From Defluviimonas sp. SAOS-178_SWC (lineage in GTDB: Bacteria; Pseudomonadota; Alphaproteobacteria; Rhodobacterales; Rhodobacteraceae): 64,000 nt of DNA. A model generated the notes under the pieces. The model did no database searches, was not told where the DNA came from, and saw only the letters and a list, made by a program, of their open reading frames with translations. Position numbers and translations under genes: made by a program. Where the stretch lies: assembly GCF_039830135.1 (NCBI RefSeq), contig NZ_CP156081.1:2280001-2344000 (forward strand), in the 5' to 3' direction. Numbering within the stretch: position 1 is the stretch's first letter; every line of letters starts with the position of its first letter. Below are positions 8,895 through 17,765 of the stretch, piece by piece.

Positions 8895-9539
8895 TCAGTC
8901 TGCGTTCAACAACACCTGCGGGAAATCCCGCCAGTTGTCAAAACTTCCCACACCGGCCGGCGGAACTGGCCGGTGCCCGCCTCCAGTATAGACCAGAACC
9001 TGCATCCCGGCCGCCACTGCCGCCTCGACACCCGGCCGGCTGTCCTCGATGACAAGCGTGCGGGCCGGATCCGCCCCCATCCGCTCGGCTGCGAAAAGGA
9101 AGAGGTCCGGCGCCGGCTTGCCGCGCGCGACTTGCGACGCGGTAAAGACATCGGGCCCGAAGACCGGGGCGAGGCCGACGATGTCCAGCGATCGGGCAAC
9201 GCGCTGCGGGCTGGAACTGGTGGCGACGCATTTCGCCGGGCGGAGCCGGTCGAGCAGCGCTTCGACCCCTGCGGTCGTGCGGAGTTCGGTTTCGAAGCGG
9301 GCGAGGAGCGACCTTCGGTATCGCTGTTCGAGATCGCCCGGCAAGGCAATGGCGAACGCCTCGCGGATGCCGCGCGCGACCGTTGGAAAGCTGCGGCCGA
9401 GGCAGTTGTCCCGAACATAGTCCGGCGTGATCGTCAGGCCGAGCCGTGCAAGCTCTGCGATCAGCACGGCGGCAGAGATCGGCTCGCTGTCGACGAGCAC
9501 GCCGTCGCAGTCGAAGATCACGAGATCGGTGTCAGACAT
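8895..9539 (-). CDS. HAD-family phosphatase, beta-phosphoglucomutase-like
   Basis: A 214-residue haloacid-dehalogenase hydrolase. Motif I with both nucleophile and acid Asp (FDCDGVLVDSEP, residues 9-20), motif II Ser in ATSSSPQ, motif III Lys in GKPAPD and the acidic motif IV EDSRPGV are all intact. The DGVLVDSE signature places it with the CbbY/beta-phosphoglucomutase branch, so it probably hydrolyses a small sugar or polyol phosphate. It precedes the regulator by 10 bp and forms the first gene of the polyol gene set. The ATG at 9539 has no strong ribosome site; an upstream GTG near AAAGGAGAT could extend it by about 10 residues. Confidence 0.85.
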   Translation of the reverse strand: MSDTDLVIFDCDGVLVDSEPISAAVLIAELARLGLTITPDYVRDNCLGRSFPTVARGIREAFAIALPGDLEQRYRRSLLARFETELRTTAGVEALLDRLRPAKCVATSSSPQRVARSLDIVGLAPVFGPDVFTASQVARGKPAPDLFLFAAERMGADPARTLVIEDSRPGVEAAVAAGMQVLVYTGGGHRPVPPAGVGSFDNWRDFPQVLLNAD

Positions 9540-9780
9540 GGTGTGGATCACGCGGCGGCTCCGTTCCTGCACATCTCCTTTGACTATCGCGTTTCTGCCT
9601 CGCGATGAATCGGAATTCATGCCGGGCGTCGCCGAGGGCGTCCGTGGTGCAAAGCGCCCGAACGCTGGGCCGAGCAGAGCCCGGTGGGCGAACCTTGATC
9701 GGTCTCGTTGCATTTTGGCGATTTCCGGCGGATAAATCCGGCATGTCCAAATACGCCTATCAGTTGAAAATGCAGTCGCT

Positions 9781-10210
9781 TTGCGCGGGTTGATCTCGGT
9801 CGGCGAACTTTCAGAGCTACTTGGCGTCTCCGACCAGACGATCCGCCGGGTGATCCGCCCCCTGGTCGACGAAGGCAAGGTCCGCAAGGTTCACGGTGCG
9901 ATCATCAGCGTCGAAAGGCCGGTGGACGCGCAGTTCCATGCCCGGATGCCGTTGATGCGCGCGGAAAAGACAGCCATCGCAACCTTTGTCGCGTCGCAAA
10001 TCGCGGATGGGGATTCCCTTGCGATCGCCACCGGGTCCACCTCGGGGTTCATCGCGCAGGCACTGAAGATCCGGCGTAACCTGATGGTCGTTACCAACTC
10101 GATCTTCGTGGCGAGCACCCTTTCGACGGTCCCGGGCAACCGCGTCTTCATGGCCGGAAGCCAGCTTCGCGACCATGACGGGGCCGCGTTCGACCGCCAG
10201 ACCTTCGCCA
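9781..10210 (+). pseudogene. DeoR-family transcriptional regulator, truncated by IS6-type sequence
   Basis: About 143 codons of a DeoR-type repressor. The helix-turn-helix (SELLGVSDQTIRRVIRPLVD) and the wing VRKVHGAI are complete. The phosphosugar-sensing domain begins (IADGDSLAIATGSTSGFIAQ) but stops at FDRQTFA, about 100 residues short of a normal 250-residue protein. The break coincides with an IS6-type end (GGTGCTGTCAGACAGAATCG) at 10211. A TTG at 9781 is the only obvious start, and the normal N-terminal 15 or so residues are not recognisable, so the 5' end is also uncertain. It may once have controlled the nucleoside operon that now lies beyond the IS. Confidence 0.75.
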
Positions 10211-10353
10211 GGTGCTGTCAGACAGAATCGAACTCGTCTTCGCTAATCGGGTTGCATGTGTGGGCGGCACTGGCCCGCGCGATCGCGGCCATGGCGGCCC
10301 GGGCGGACGCGCCGTCACCTTCAAGTCCGCGCTTGGCAAGGTGCAGCAGGAAC
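10211..10353. repeat. Solo IS6-type end plus unidentified 115-bp fragment
   Basis: The first 25 or so bases (GGTGCTGTCAGACAGAATCG and on) closely match the left end of IS6-type copy 1, but no transposase follows. The next about 115 bp, up to the left end of copy 2 at 10354, continue neither the DeoR gene nor the transposase. I do not recognise the fragment in any frame. It looks like debris from two successive IS events. Confidence 0.55.
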
Positions 10354-11161
10354 GGTGGTGTCAGACCAATGCGAACCGGTCTCCACAAGGGCAGGATCGC
10401 TGTCCCTTATGCTGCGAAGAGGCCGCGCCACTCGGCGAGAGCGGCGGCGCGGTTTCGTTTGAAACTGGCTCGGGGTGGAGGCTGCGTTCCGTGTCGAAGA
10501 GGTTGTAGACCGAGGCGTGGACGGCGGCGAACTTCTGAAGACTTCGCATCCGCCGGAAGCGGAGCATCGCCCGTTCCCGTCTTCGAAATGGCTGGGGCGA
10601 GTTTTCCGCCCGATTGTTCATCCAGCGGCCAGTCCGCTGGCGATCGCCAATGCTGAGTTCGCCGAGCGCGGCGCCATAAGAGCGTAGACGGTCAGTCACG
10701 AATTCGTCGACGCGACCGTGCCGCCTCATCGATTTTCTCAAGAATTTCAAGGCGGCTTTCTTGTCACGCTTCTTGGTCACGAAGCTCTCGAGCACTTCGT
10801 CTTCGTGATCGACCGCCCGCCACAGGTAATGCTGCTCGCCGTTGATTTTCACGAAGACCTCGTCGAGGTGCCAGCGGCTCGAGCGAATACCGCCGACGCG
10901 CCGTTTCCGGATCTCGGCGGCGAACATCGGGCCGAAGCGGTTCCACCAGAACCGGACCGTCTCGTGACTGATGTCGATGCCGCACTCGTGCAGCAGGTCC
11001 TCCACGTTTCGGAGCGAAAGCGGAAACCGGATGTACATCATCACCGCCAGGCGAATGATCTCTGGGCTCGTTTTGAAGTAGCGAAATGGGGAGCGCTTCG
11101 TCATCGGCGGAGGCTACGAAACCGCCCTACCCGCCTCCAGCACAGTTCCTTTGACACTGCC
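10354..11161 (-). mobile_element. IS6-family element, copy 2
   Basis: About 808 bp, with left end GGTGGTGTCAGA at 10354 and right end reading GGCAGTGTCAAA on the opposite strand at 11150-11161. It has the most nearly complete transposase of the three copies. No flanking direct repeat is seen. Its right end carries TTTGACA sequences pointing toward the nucleoside operon, 151 bp from that operon's first start codon. Confidence 0.85.
10361..11104 (-). CDS. IS6-family transposase with altered C-terminus
   Basis: 247 residues. The DNA-binding region, the DDE catalytic set (HLDEVF, FVTDRLRSYG, NNRAENSPQP) and most of the family sequence are intact. Near 10472 one base is missing relative to copy 3 (CTCGGGGTGG against CTCGTGGGTGG). 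The last residues therefore read in a foreign frame (EPVSNETAPPLSP) past the usual stop at 10407 and into the left inverted end. The normal ending would be an ALAEW..LFAA tail. Catalysis may survive, but function is doubtful. Product if active: a DDE transposase acting on the element ends. Confidence 0.75.
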   Translation of the reverse strand: MTKRSPFRYFKTSPEIIRLAVMMYIRFPLSLRNVEDLLHECGIDISHETVRFWWNRFGPMFAAEIRKRRVGGIRSSRWHLDEVFVKINGEQHYLWRAVDHEDEVLESFVTKKRDKKAALKFLRKSMRRHGRVDEFVTDRLRSYGAALGELSIGDRQRTGRWMNNRAENSPQPFRRRERAMLRFRRMRSLQKFAAVHASVYNLFDTERSLHPEPVSNETAPPLSPSGAASSQHKGQRSCPCGDRFALV

Positions 11162-11312
11162 GTTTGACATGTTCGAAACCGGCTAAGCAGTGACAAGGTA
11201 TTTCCTTCTTTAGCCCTTCCTCTGATCGATCTACTGACGCCGAAGAGATTCCAGGAAACAACCCAAGCAGCACCCTGTTGCCTGTTCGGGCTCGAAGGAA
11301 AGGGAGTAAAAC
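11162..11312 (+). promoter_or_regulatory. Leader and promoter region of the nucleoside transport operon
   Basis: 150 bp between the IS6-type right end and the first gene of the operon. AAAGGGAG lies 7 bases before the ATG at 11313. TTGACA-like sequences at the IS end (11151-11156) and just outside it (near 11164) could serve as -35 elements for outward transcription, but I see no convincing -10 at the right spacing. Confidence 0.35.
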
Positions 11313-12374
11313 ATGAAAAATAGGCTTACTCGTCGCAAATTCCTGCGGACGACAGCAGCCGCCGGCCTCGCATCCCCGATGGTGATCGGAGCCACGCGTG
11401 CGCACGCCCAAGATTCGCTGATCGTCGGCGACATGGGCGGCGCCTTCTACGAGGGCTTCAAGCTCGGCTTCTATGACGAATTCGAGAAGGAATTCGGGAT
11501 TTCCATTTCGGCGACGACCATGCAACCCGACCCGCTGCCGCAATACAAGATGGCGGTGGACACGAACACCAACTTGTTCGACGTCGCCCTGATGACCCCC
11601 GAGCATGTCTTGCGCGTGCAGAGCCTGGATGGCGAGTATTTCGAACCGCTGAACCTGACCATCGACAATCCGGACGATTTCATCGAAGGCAATTTCACCG
11701 ACCATTTCGCCGGAGTTGGCATCTACGCGATGGTCATGGGCTACCGGCAGGACACGATCGGGGAAAACGCGCCGAAATCCTGGTCGGGTTTCTGGGATAC
11801 GGAGGCCTTCAAGGGCCGCCGCGGCCTGTGGCGCAGCCCGGTCATCACCCTGGAAACGGCGCTGCTGGCCGATGGCGTGGCGCCGCAGGACATCTATCCG
11901 CTGGATGTGGACCGCGCCTTCGCCGCGCTGGATCGGATCCGGGGTGATATCGACATCTGGTGGACCAGCGGCGCCCAGGCGACGCAGCTCCTGCAGAATG
12001 GCGAACTCGACCTGATGTCGGCCTGGTCAACCCGCGCCTATGCCGCCATCGCCAGCGGCGCCCCGGTCGGCCTGATTTGGGAAGGTGTCTACAACATTGA
12101 CGGCTGGACCATTCCGAAAGGCACACCCAAACCCGACCTCGCGCGCGAGTTCATCAAGTACACCATGGACCCGGAGCGCCAAGCGAAGTTCACCCAGAAG
12201 CTCGCACTCGGCCCGACCAACCGGACGGCTTATGACTTCATCGACCCAGAAGTGGCCAAGCAGTTCCCGACCGCACCGGGCAATTTCGACAATCTGATCC
12301 TGCTGAACGCCGGATATTGGGCCGAGAACCAGGACGCGCTGACCGAGCGGTTCGAGCAGTGGATCCTGTCATAA
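11313..12374 (+). CDS. PotD-like ABC substrate-binding protein (Tat-exported)
   Basis: 353 residues. The N-terminus has a twin-arginine motif (TRRKFLRT) and hydrophobic stretch with a likely cut after AHA (about residue 32). The mature part resembles spermidine/putrescine-type binding proteins (FDVALMTPEH; WWTSGAQATQLLQNGELDLM; DPERQAKF). It would bind the imported solute in the periplasm. As first gene of an operon whose last members are a nucleoside hydrolase and a ribokinase-type kinase, its ligand is more likely a nucleoside or related glycoside than a polyamine; this is inference from context. Confidence 0.85.
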   Translation: MKNRLTRRKFLRTTAAAGLASPMVIGATRAHAQDSLIVGDMGGAFYEGFKLGFYDEFEKEFGISISATTMQPDPLPQYKMAVDTNTNLFDVALMTPEHVLRVQSLDGEYFEPLNLTIDNPDDFIEGNFTDHFAGVGIYAMVMGYRQDTIGENAPKSWSGFWDTEAFKGRRGLWRSPVITLETALLADGVAPQDIYPLDVDRAFAALDRIRGDIDIWWTSGAQATQLLQNGELDLMSAWSTRAYAAIASGAPVGLIWEGVYNIDGWTIPKGTPKPDLAREFIKYTMDPERQAKFTQKLALGPTNRTAYDFIDPEVAKQFPTAPGNFDNLILLNAGYWAENQDALTERFEQWILS

Positions 12375-12406
12375 AGCCGAACCATCCACAGACATCATCG
12401 ACCATC

Positions 12407-12426
12407 GGGCGCGCTGCGGCGCGCCC
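12407..12426 (+). other. GC-rich hairpin between binding protein and permease genes
   Basis: GGGCGCGC and GCGCGCCC form a perfect 8-bp stem around a TGCG loop, 32 bp after the binding-protein stop and 20 bp before the permease start. There is no T run after it. Its position matches the hairpins at 6438 and 27709 in the other two transporter operons and suggests message stabilisation or partial attenuation. Confidence 0.5.
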
Positions 12427-12445
12427 GTGCAAGGATACCTGGCCC

Positions 12446-14194
12446 ATGCGCGTTTCCCGCGACCCTGCCACCAGCAAGCCCAGACGGCCGTCGCGCAGGA
12501 TCGATTCGATCTTCCTCGCCGGTCCCGGTCTGCTCTATGTCGCCCTGCTCCTGCTCCTGCCGGCCGGAGCCCTTGTCCTGCTGTCGCTCCAAAACCCCGA
12601 GACCGGGCGCCTGGAACTCGCCGTTTATCGCGATCTGTTTTCGGCCGGGATCTATGTGCAGACCCTGCTCAACACCTTCGTGATTGCCGCCCAAGTGACG
12701 GTAGTCTGCATTTTCGTGGGATACGTTGTCGCCGCCTGGCTGACCGTCATGTCGGAGGAACGCCGGCGCCTCGCGATCTGGTTGGTGCTTCTGCCAGTCT
12801 GGGTCAGCCCGCTTCTGAAGAACTTTGCCTGGATTGTCCTTCTGGCACGGCGCGGTATCGTCGCCCAGCTCCTGACCGGACTCGGCTACGAGGGCGAGAT
12901 CAACCTGCTATTCGGCCGCGGCGCAGTGGTCTTCGGCATGGCACATGCGCTCCTGCCGATCGCCATCCTGACCATGCTGCCGACCATGATGGGTATTGAC
13001 CGGCGCCTGCTCAGCGCATCGCAGACCATGGGTGCCAGCCGCAGTCAGTCGTTCTGGCGGATCTTCCTGCCGCTGTCGATGCCTGGTGTCACCGCAGCGG
13101 GGCTGTTGATTTTCATCATCGCTATCGGCTTCTTCATCACGCCGGCACTGCTAGGCTCGCCGTCCGAGACGATGATCGGCCAGATGATGATCACCCAGGT
13201 GCAGCAGTTTTTCAACATGCGCCTCGCCGGGGCTCTGGCAACCCTTCTGCTGGCGGTTACGCTGGTGGTGGTGGTGGTCTATGACCGAATATTCGGGATT
13301 TCCGCGGCCTCCGGCGGCGGTAGTGGCGACGCCCGGCCGCGCAGCACCATCTTGCGGCGGATAGGCCATGGGGTACTTGGCACCGCCTCGGCGCTGACCG
13401 ATCTGCTCGGGCGCGTCGGCTTCGGCGCCCTGGGTATGCAGGGTCTGTCGATGGCCGCGATCCTTGTGGTCGCGCTGCTGATCGTGCCGGTGGTCGCGTT
13501 TCCGCCGATGGCCTTCTCCGGCTCGTCCTTCCTGGAGTTTCCGCCGAAATCTTTCTCGCTCCAGTGGTTTGAACGCTACCTGACCGATCCTCTCTGGACC
13601 GGCGCGACGCTGCGATCGATCGGGATATCGATCGTCACCGGCATTCTGGCGACGCTGCTCGCCGGACTTGCCGCCTACGGCATGGCCCGCACCAAGACGC
13701 GTCTGGGGAGCATCGCCTTCCTGCTGTTCCTGATGCCGATGATCGTGCCCAATATCGTGATCGCCGTGGCGCTCTTCTACATCTTCGCCAAGCTCGGACT
13801 GGTGGCAACGGACCTTGGTATTGCCCTGGGACACACGCTGACCGCCATGCCCATCGTCTTCGTCATCATGCTCACCACATTTCGTGGCTTCGACTGGCGG
13901 CTGGGCGATGCCGCCGGCACGCTGGGCGCCTCGCCCTGGCAGCGCATCCGCCATGTCTTCCTGCCGCTGGTGCGGGGGGGAGCCATGTCCGCCTTCCTGT
14001 TCGGCCTGCTGCATTCCTTCGACGAGTTGACCATCGCGCTCTTCGTCGGCGGCGGGGTGAAGCAGACTCTTCCCAAGAAGATGTGGGACGACATTCTTCT
14101 GAGCGTCAGCCCGACGCTCGCCGCCGCTGCGGTGGTGGTAATCCTTCTGGTGACGATCCTCTTTGTGATCGCCGAACGTTCGAGGCCGAAATGA
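12446..14194 (+). CDS. Fused PotB-PotC-type ABC permease
   Basis: 582 residues containing two complete permease domains in one chain. The first half carries an EAA-like loop GASRSQSFWRIFLPLSMPG, the second half GASPWQRIRHVFLPLVRGG. They are joined by a Gly/Ser-rich linker (ISAASGGGSGDARP, near residue 290) and each has about six membrane segments. Most polyamine-type systems use two separate permease genes, so this is a fusion. The ATG at 12446 has AAGGAT upstream; the longer open frame back to 12317 would overlap the binding-protein gene. The stop overlaps the ATPase start by ATGA. Confidence 0.88.
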   Translation: MRVSRDPATSKPRRPSRRIDSIFLAGPGLLYVALLLLLPAGALVLLSLQNPETGRLELAVYRDLFSAGIYVQTLLNTFVIAAQVTVVCIFVGYVVAAWLTVMSEERRRLAIWLVLLPVWVSPLLKNFAWIVLLARRGIVAQLLTGLGYEGEINLLFGRGAVVFGMAHALLPIAILTMLPTMMGIDRRLLSASQTMGASRSQSFWRIFLPLSMPGVTAAGLLIFIIAIGFFITPALLGSPSETMIGQMMITQVQQFFNMRLAGALATLLLAVTLVVVVVYDRIFGISAASGGGSGDARPRSTILRRIGHGVLGTASALTDLLGRVGFGALGMQGLSMAAILVVALLIVPVVAFPPMAFSGSSFLEFPPKSFSLQWFERYLTDPLWTGATLRSIGISIVTGILATLLAGLAAYGMARTKTRLGSIAFLLFLMPMIVPNIVIAVALFYIFAKLGLVATDLGIALGHTLTAMPIVFVIMLTTFRGFDWRLGDAAGTLGASPWQRIRHVFLPLVRGGAMSAFLFGLLHSFDELTIALFVGGGVKQTLPKKMWDDILLSVSPTLAAAAVVVILLVTILFVIAERSRPK

Positions 14195-15297
14195 CCTTAG
14201 TTCAGACCCAAGCGACCGACCCCTGTGCCGATGGCACCCGAGCGCCGGCCACCGCCGCCACTGAGCGTGCCAAGCTCAGCGTGAACGGCCTCACCAAGTT
14301 CTACGGAGACGTCGCGGCACTCGACCGGGTGTCTCTGGATGTCCGCGAGGGCGAGCTGATGACCCTGCTCGGCCCCTCCGGCTCTGGCAAGACCACTCTC
14401 CTGCAGCTGATCGCCGGCTTGGTCGAACCCAGTGAGGGCACTGTCATCGTCGACGGCAAGAACTACACCGGGACGCCGATCCACACCCGCGACATCGGCG
14501 TAGTGTTCCAGAACTACGCGCTGTTTCCGCATATGACGGTGGGCGAAAACGTGGGCTTTCCGTTACTGATGCGCAAGACGCCGGCGGACGAGACGGCACG
14601 CCGCGTGGGCGAGGCGCTGGAGATGGTCGGGCTGTCGCATGCCCACGACCGGTTTCCGCAGCAACTGTCCGGAGGGCAGCAGCAACGCGTCGCCCTGGCC
14701 CGCTGCCTCGTCTACAAGCCGGCGATCATCCTGCTCGACGAGCCGCTCGGCGCGCTCGATGCCAAGCTGCGCGAGGTCATGCAGATCGAGATCAAGCGCA
14801 TCCACCGCGAGACCGGCACCACGATGATCTTCGTCACTCACGACCAGGAGGAAGCGCTGGCGCTGTCCGACCGTGTCTGCCTGATGAACGAGGGTCGCAT
14901 TGCCCAGGTCGGCACGCCACAGGAGATGTATGATCGGCCCAGAAACCGCTTCACCGCGGATTTCATCGGCCGCTCGACGATCTTCGACGGCACCGTGAGG
15001 GACGGCAAGCTGGACACAAAGGTCGGCGCGCTGCCGCTTCCCTCCGACGCCGATGCCGCGGAAGGCGAGACCGGCGCCCTGATGGTGCGGCCCGAATACC
15101 TGACCCTGGGACAGGGCGAGCTGCGCGGCCGGGTCGTGGAAACCGTGTTCAACGGCGCGGAAATGCGCGTCCTGCTGCGGGTCGGCGATGTCGAGATCAC
15201 CGCCTCGGCGCCGGCGCGCAATGCAAGCTATGAAGTCGGCCAGGACATCGCCATCGGTTGGGCGCCAAACGATGCGAGATATGTCCTCAATGACTGA
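14191..15297 (+). CDS. PotA-like ABC transporter ATPase
   Basis: 368 residues. Walker A GPSGSGKTT, VVFQNYALFPHMTVGENV, signature LSGGQQQRVALARC, Walker B IILLDEP and VTHDQEEAL are all present, with a C-terminal TOBE-type region (LMVRPEYLTLGQGEL). It powers the fused permease. The start is the ATG at 14191 overlapping the permease stop; earlier in-frame starts lie inside the permease gene. A 20-residue Ala/Thr-rich stretch precedes the ABC domain. The end overlaps the nucleoside hydrolase start by up to 17 bp. Confidence 0.9.
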   Translation: MTLVQTQATDPCADGTRAPATAATERAKLSVNGLTKFYGDVAALDRVSLDVREGELMTLLGPSGSGKTTLLQLIAGLVEPSEGTVIVDGKNYTGTPIHTRDIGVVFQNYALFPHMTVGENVGFPLLMRKTPADETARRVGEALEMVGLSHAHDRFPQQLSGGQQQRVALARCLVYKPAIILLDEPLGALDAKLREVMQIEIKRIHRETGTTMIFVTHDQEEALALSDRVCLMNEGRIAQVGTPQEMYDRPRNRFTADFIGRSTIFDGTVRDGKLDTKVGALPLPSDADAAEGETGALMVRPEYLTLGQGELRGRVVETVFNGAEMRVLLRVGDVEITASAPARNASYEVGQDIAIGWAPNDARYVLND

Positions 15298-16243
15298 CAA
15301 CCTCTTTGCCCGCCCGATCTTGCTGGACTGCGATCCCGGCGTCGACGACGCGATCGCGATCGCCATGGCGCTGGCCCTGCCCGAGGCGGTGGACCTGCGC
15401 GCCATCACCTGTGTCGCGGGCAATGTGCCGCTCAGCGCAACGTCGCGCAATGCACTGCGGATTCTGGAGCTGCTAGGCCGCACCGATATCCCCGTTCATG
15501 CCGGAAGTGCGCGGCGGATCATGTCTCCCGAGGGGCGCAATTCGTCGGCCCACGGCGCCGACGGGCTCGGCGGGATCGACCTGCCGGACCCCAAGGCTGC
15601 GCTCCAAGACGAGCACGCGGTCGATGCCATTCGCCGGATTGCGCGCGAGACGCCGGGCGGGCTGACGATCTGCGCCATCGGTCCGCTGACCAACATTGCC
15701 CTGGCCCTGCTGCGGGACCCCGGCTTGGCCGATCACCTGCGCGAAATCGTGCTGATGGGCGGCGCCTGCTTCGGCCCGGGCAACACCACGCCGCTGGCCG
15801 AGTTCAATTTCTACGCCGACCCGCATGCCGCGCAGATCGTCTACGACTTTGGCATCCCGATCGTGCAGTTCGGCCTCGACGTGACCCGCAAGGCATTGCT
15901 GAGCGACGGCTTCAGCGCCGCCCTCGCGGAGTCGGGCAATGCGGTGAAGAGCGCGCTCGGACGGATGCTCGGCGCCTACGAGAGCCGCGATCCCTGCCTG
16001 CACGATCCCTGCGTGATCGTCTGGCTGGCCCGGCCCGAGTTATTCCAACTGATCGAGGCCCATGTCGAGGTCTTGCATGGCGAAGGTCCTGGGTCCGGGC
16101 AATCCCTGGCACGGGTGCAGGAGCGCCACCTGCAGGGCCGAAAGCCGAATTGCCGGATCGCGACCGAGGTGGACCGGGCCGGACTTGAGGCGATATTGTC
16201 GGATTGTGTCGACCGGCTTGTCCGGATGCAGCAAGGGGCATGA
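15281..16243 (+). CDS. Inosine/uridine-preferring nucleoside hydrolase
   Basis: About 320 residues. The calcium-binding DxDxxxDD motif (DCDPGVDDAIAI, near residue 14), NIALALL, the FNFYADPHAA region and GLDVTRKALL with the distal Asp mark the nucleoside hydrolase family. Members split nucleosides into base and ribose in the cytoplasm. Start codons at 15272, 15281 and 15290 are all possible, and no strong ribosome site separates them; coupling to the ATPase stop at 15297 is likely. The free ribose would be used by the next gene product. Confidence 0.9.
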   Translation: MSSMTDNLFARPILLDCDPGVDDAIAIAMALALPEAVDLRAITCVAGNVPLSATSRNALRILELLGRTDIPVHAGSARRIMSPEGRNSSAHGADGLGGIDLPDPKAALQDEHAVDAIRRIARETPGGLTICAIGPLTNIALALLRDPGLADHLREIVLMGGACFGPGNTTPLAEFNFYADPHAAQIVYDFGIPIVQFGLDVTRKALLSDGFSAALAESGNAVKSALGRMLGAYESRDPCLHDPCVIVWLARPELFQLIEAHVEVLHGEGPGSGQSLARVQERHLQGRKPNCRIATEVDRAGLEAILSDCVDRLVRMQQGA

Positions 16244-16244
16244 C

Positions 16245-17138
16245 ATGATCACAGTGTTCGGCTCGCTAAACGCAGATCTGTGTTTCGAAATCGCCCGCTG
16301 TCCGCAAGCGGGCGAAACCATCGCGTCGACGTCCATGACCATGCATGCCGGAGGCAAGGGCGGGAATCAGGCGCTTGCCGCCGCGAAAGCGGGGGCACAG
16401 GTGACTTTCGTCGGGGCCGTTGGCAGCGATGACCTGGCTGCCCTGGCTCTGTCGGGTTTGAAAGCCGCGGGCGTTGATCTGTCCGGCGTTCGGCGCGACC
16501 AGGGCAGGACAGGCTGTGCCGCCATACTGATCGACGAAAGCGGCGACAACCGCATCGTTCTGAGTGCCGGCGCGAATGGCGACGTGAACGCTGCGCAACT
16601 CTTGGACAGCGACCTTGCGAAGTCGCGCTTTCTGCTCATGCAGATGGAAATCCCAGAGCAGGCGGTTGTGGCTGCGATCGACCTTGCCAGGGAAGCCGGT
16701 GTGCGCACCATCCTCAACCTTGCCCCCGCCGGTCCTTTGCCACCGGACGCACTTCGCAAGGTCGATCTTCTGGTGGTGAACGAATCCGAGGCGGAATTCG
16801 TGGCTGGGATGTGCGCCTCCCCGAGTGACGCCAGATCCCTCGCCGCCGCCCTGGGTACCGGCGTGATCCGGACCCTGGGGGCGGATGGCGTCGAAGCCTG
16901 TATCGACGGCATCTCCCACCGCGTTGCCGGAATTCCGGTCGACGTGGTCGATACGACCGCGGCGGGCGATTGTTTTATCGGCGTTCTGGCGGCCGAACTC
17001 GATGCGGGCCAGGAGATAGGTGCGGCGTTGAGCCGCGCGACCACGGCCTCGGCCTTGACCTGCACGAGGCGCGGCAGTCAGACGAGCCTGCCGAGTACAA
17101 TAGAAGTGAATGATTTCTTGTCGTTGATCCACGCGTGA
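16245..17138 (+). CDS. rbsK: Ribokinase (PfkB family)
   Basis: 297 residues. The N-terminal FGSLNADLCFEIARCPQAGE, GGKGGNQALAAAKAG (near residue 35), NLAPAGPLP, VVNESEAEF and the C-terminal anion-hole and catalytic-base motif DTTAAGDCF (near residue 240) fit ribokinase closely. It would phosphorylate ribose released by the nucleoside hydrolase encoded one base upstream. AAGGGG lies before the ATG at 16245. It is the last gene of the operon; 90 bp later an IS3 element begins. No ribose-5-phosphate or base-processing gene is adjacent. Confidence 0.88.
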   Translation: MITVFGSLNADLCFEIARCPQAGETIASTSMTMHAGGKGGNQALAAAKAGAQVTFVGAVGSDDLAALALSGLKAAGVDLSGVRRDQGRTGCAAILIDESGDNRIVLSAGANGDVNAAQLLDSDLAKSRFLLMQMEIPEQAVVAAIDLAREAGVRTILNLAPAGPLPPDALRKVDLLVVNESEAEFVAGMCASPSDARSLAAALGTGVIRTLGADGVEACIDGISHRVAGIPVDVVDTTAAGDCFIGVLAAELDAGQEIGAALSRATTASALTCTRRGSQTSLPSTIEVNDFLSLIHA

Positions 17139-17245
17139 ATGGATTCTGCCGAGGTACGCCGAGATTTGCAGAGGCGTTGCCCCCTGGGACGGTGACCGTA
17201 TCCGTGTGCCGGCTGGTTTGTAGGATTTGCTCTGACCCCCGATGC

Positions 17246-17765
17246 TCATCCATCTGTGACCGGAGTCCTCGGATGAATTTGGCGCCGTTGCGCCGAGGGA
17301 GCAATTGGCGAGCGGCGCAACGGTTCAGTTGCGTGGACCCGGTCGCCCATTGCGGTGAGTTTGGCGGCGTATTCCATCGGCGTCTGATAGCCGAGGGCCG
17401 AGTGAGGGCGTGCCGCGTTGTAGTCTTCGACCCATCGCGCGATGGCTGAGCGGCCCCGTCGCTTGCGCACCGACAGGCCCTCCTCGCGGTAGAGCCGCTG
17501 GGCCTTCTTCCGGTTCACGACATGTCCCTCCTGCCTGAGCAGCACGTGCAGCCGCCGGTAGCCGAACCGACGACGTTCGCCGGCCAGCGTGCGCAGGCGC
17601 TCGCGCAGCTCGGCATCGTCCGGACGACTGCTGCGGCAGCGGATCGTCGAGCGATCCGCCCCGATCACGGAGCGCGCCCGCCGCTCGCTCATCCGATAGG
17701 TCTTCACCAGATGCGCGACGGCTTCTCGCCTGACAGCGGGCGTCACCACTTTCGTGACAGAAGAT
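17246..17765 (-). pseudogene. IS3-family orfB transposase lacking its catalytic core
   Basis: The N-terminal part is recognisable (RREAVAHLVKTYRMSERRA through RFGYRRLHVLLRQEG and KKAQRLYREEGLSVRKRRG). It then jumps directly to the C-terminal ARWVEDYNAARPHSALGYQT. The intervening rve/DDE core, with WSMDF-like first Asp, DNG second Asp and the Glu region, is absent. The frame stays open through the join, so this is a clean deletion product that cannot catalyse transposition. Confidence 0.85.

Noticed and set aside
11313..15297. Spermidine/putrescine transporter by name
   Set aside because: The family resemblance is real, but the nucleoside hydrolase and ribokinase genes in the same operon make a polyamine substrate doubtful, so no pot symbols were given.
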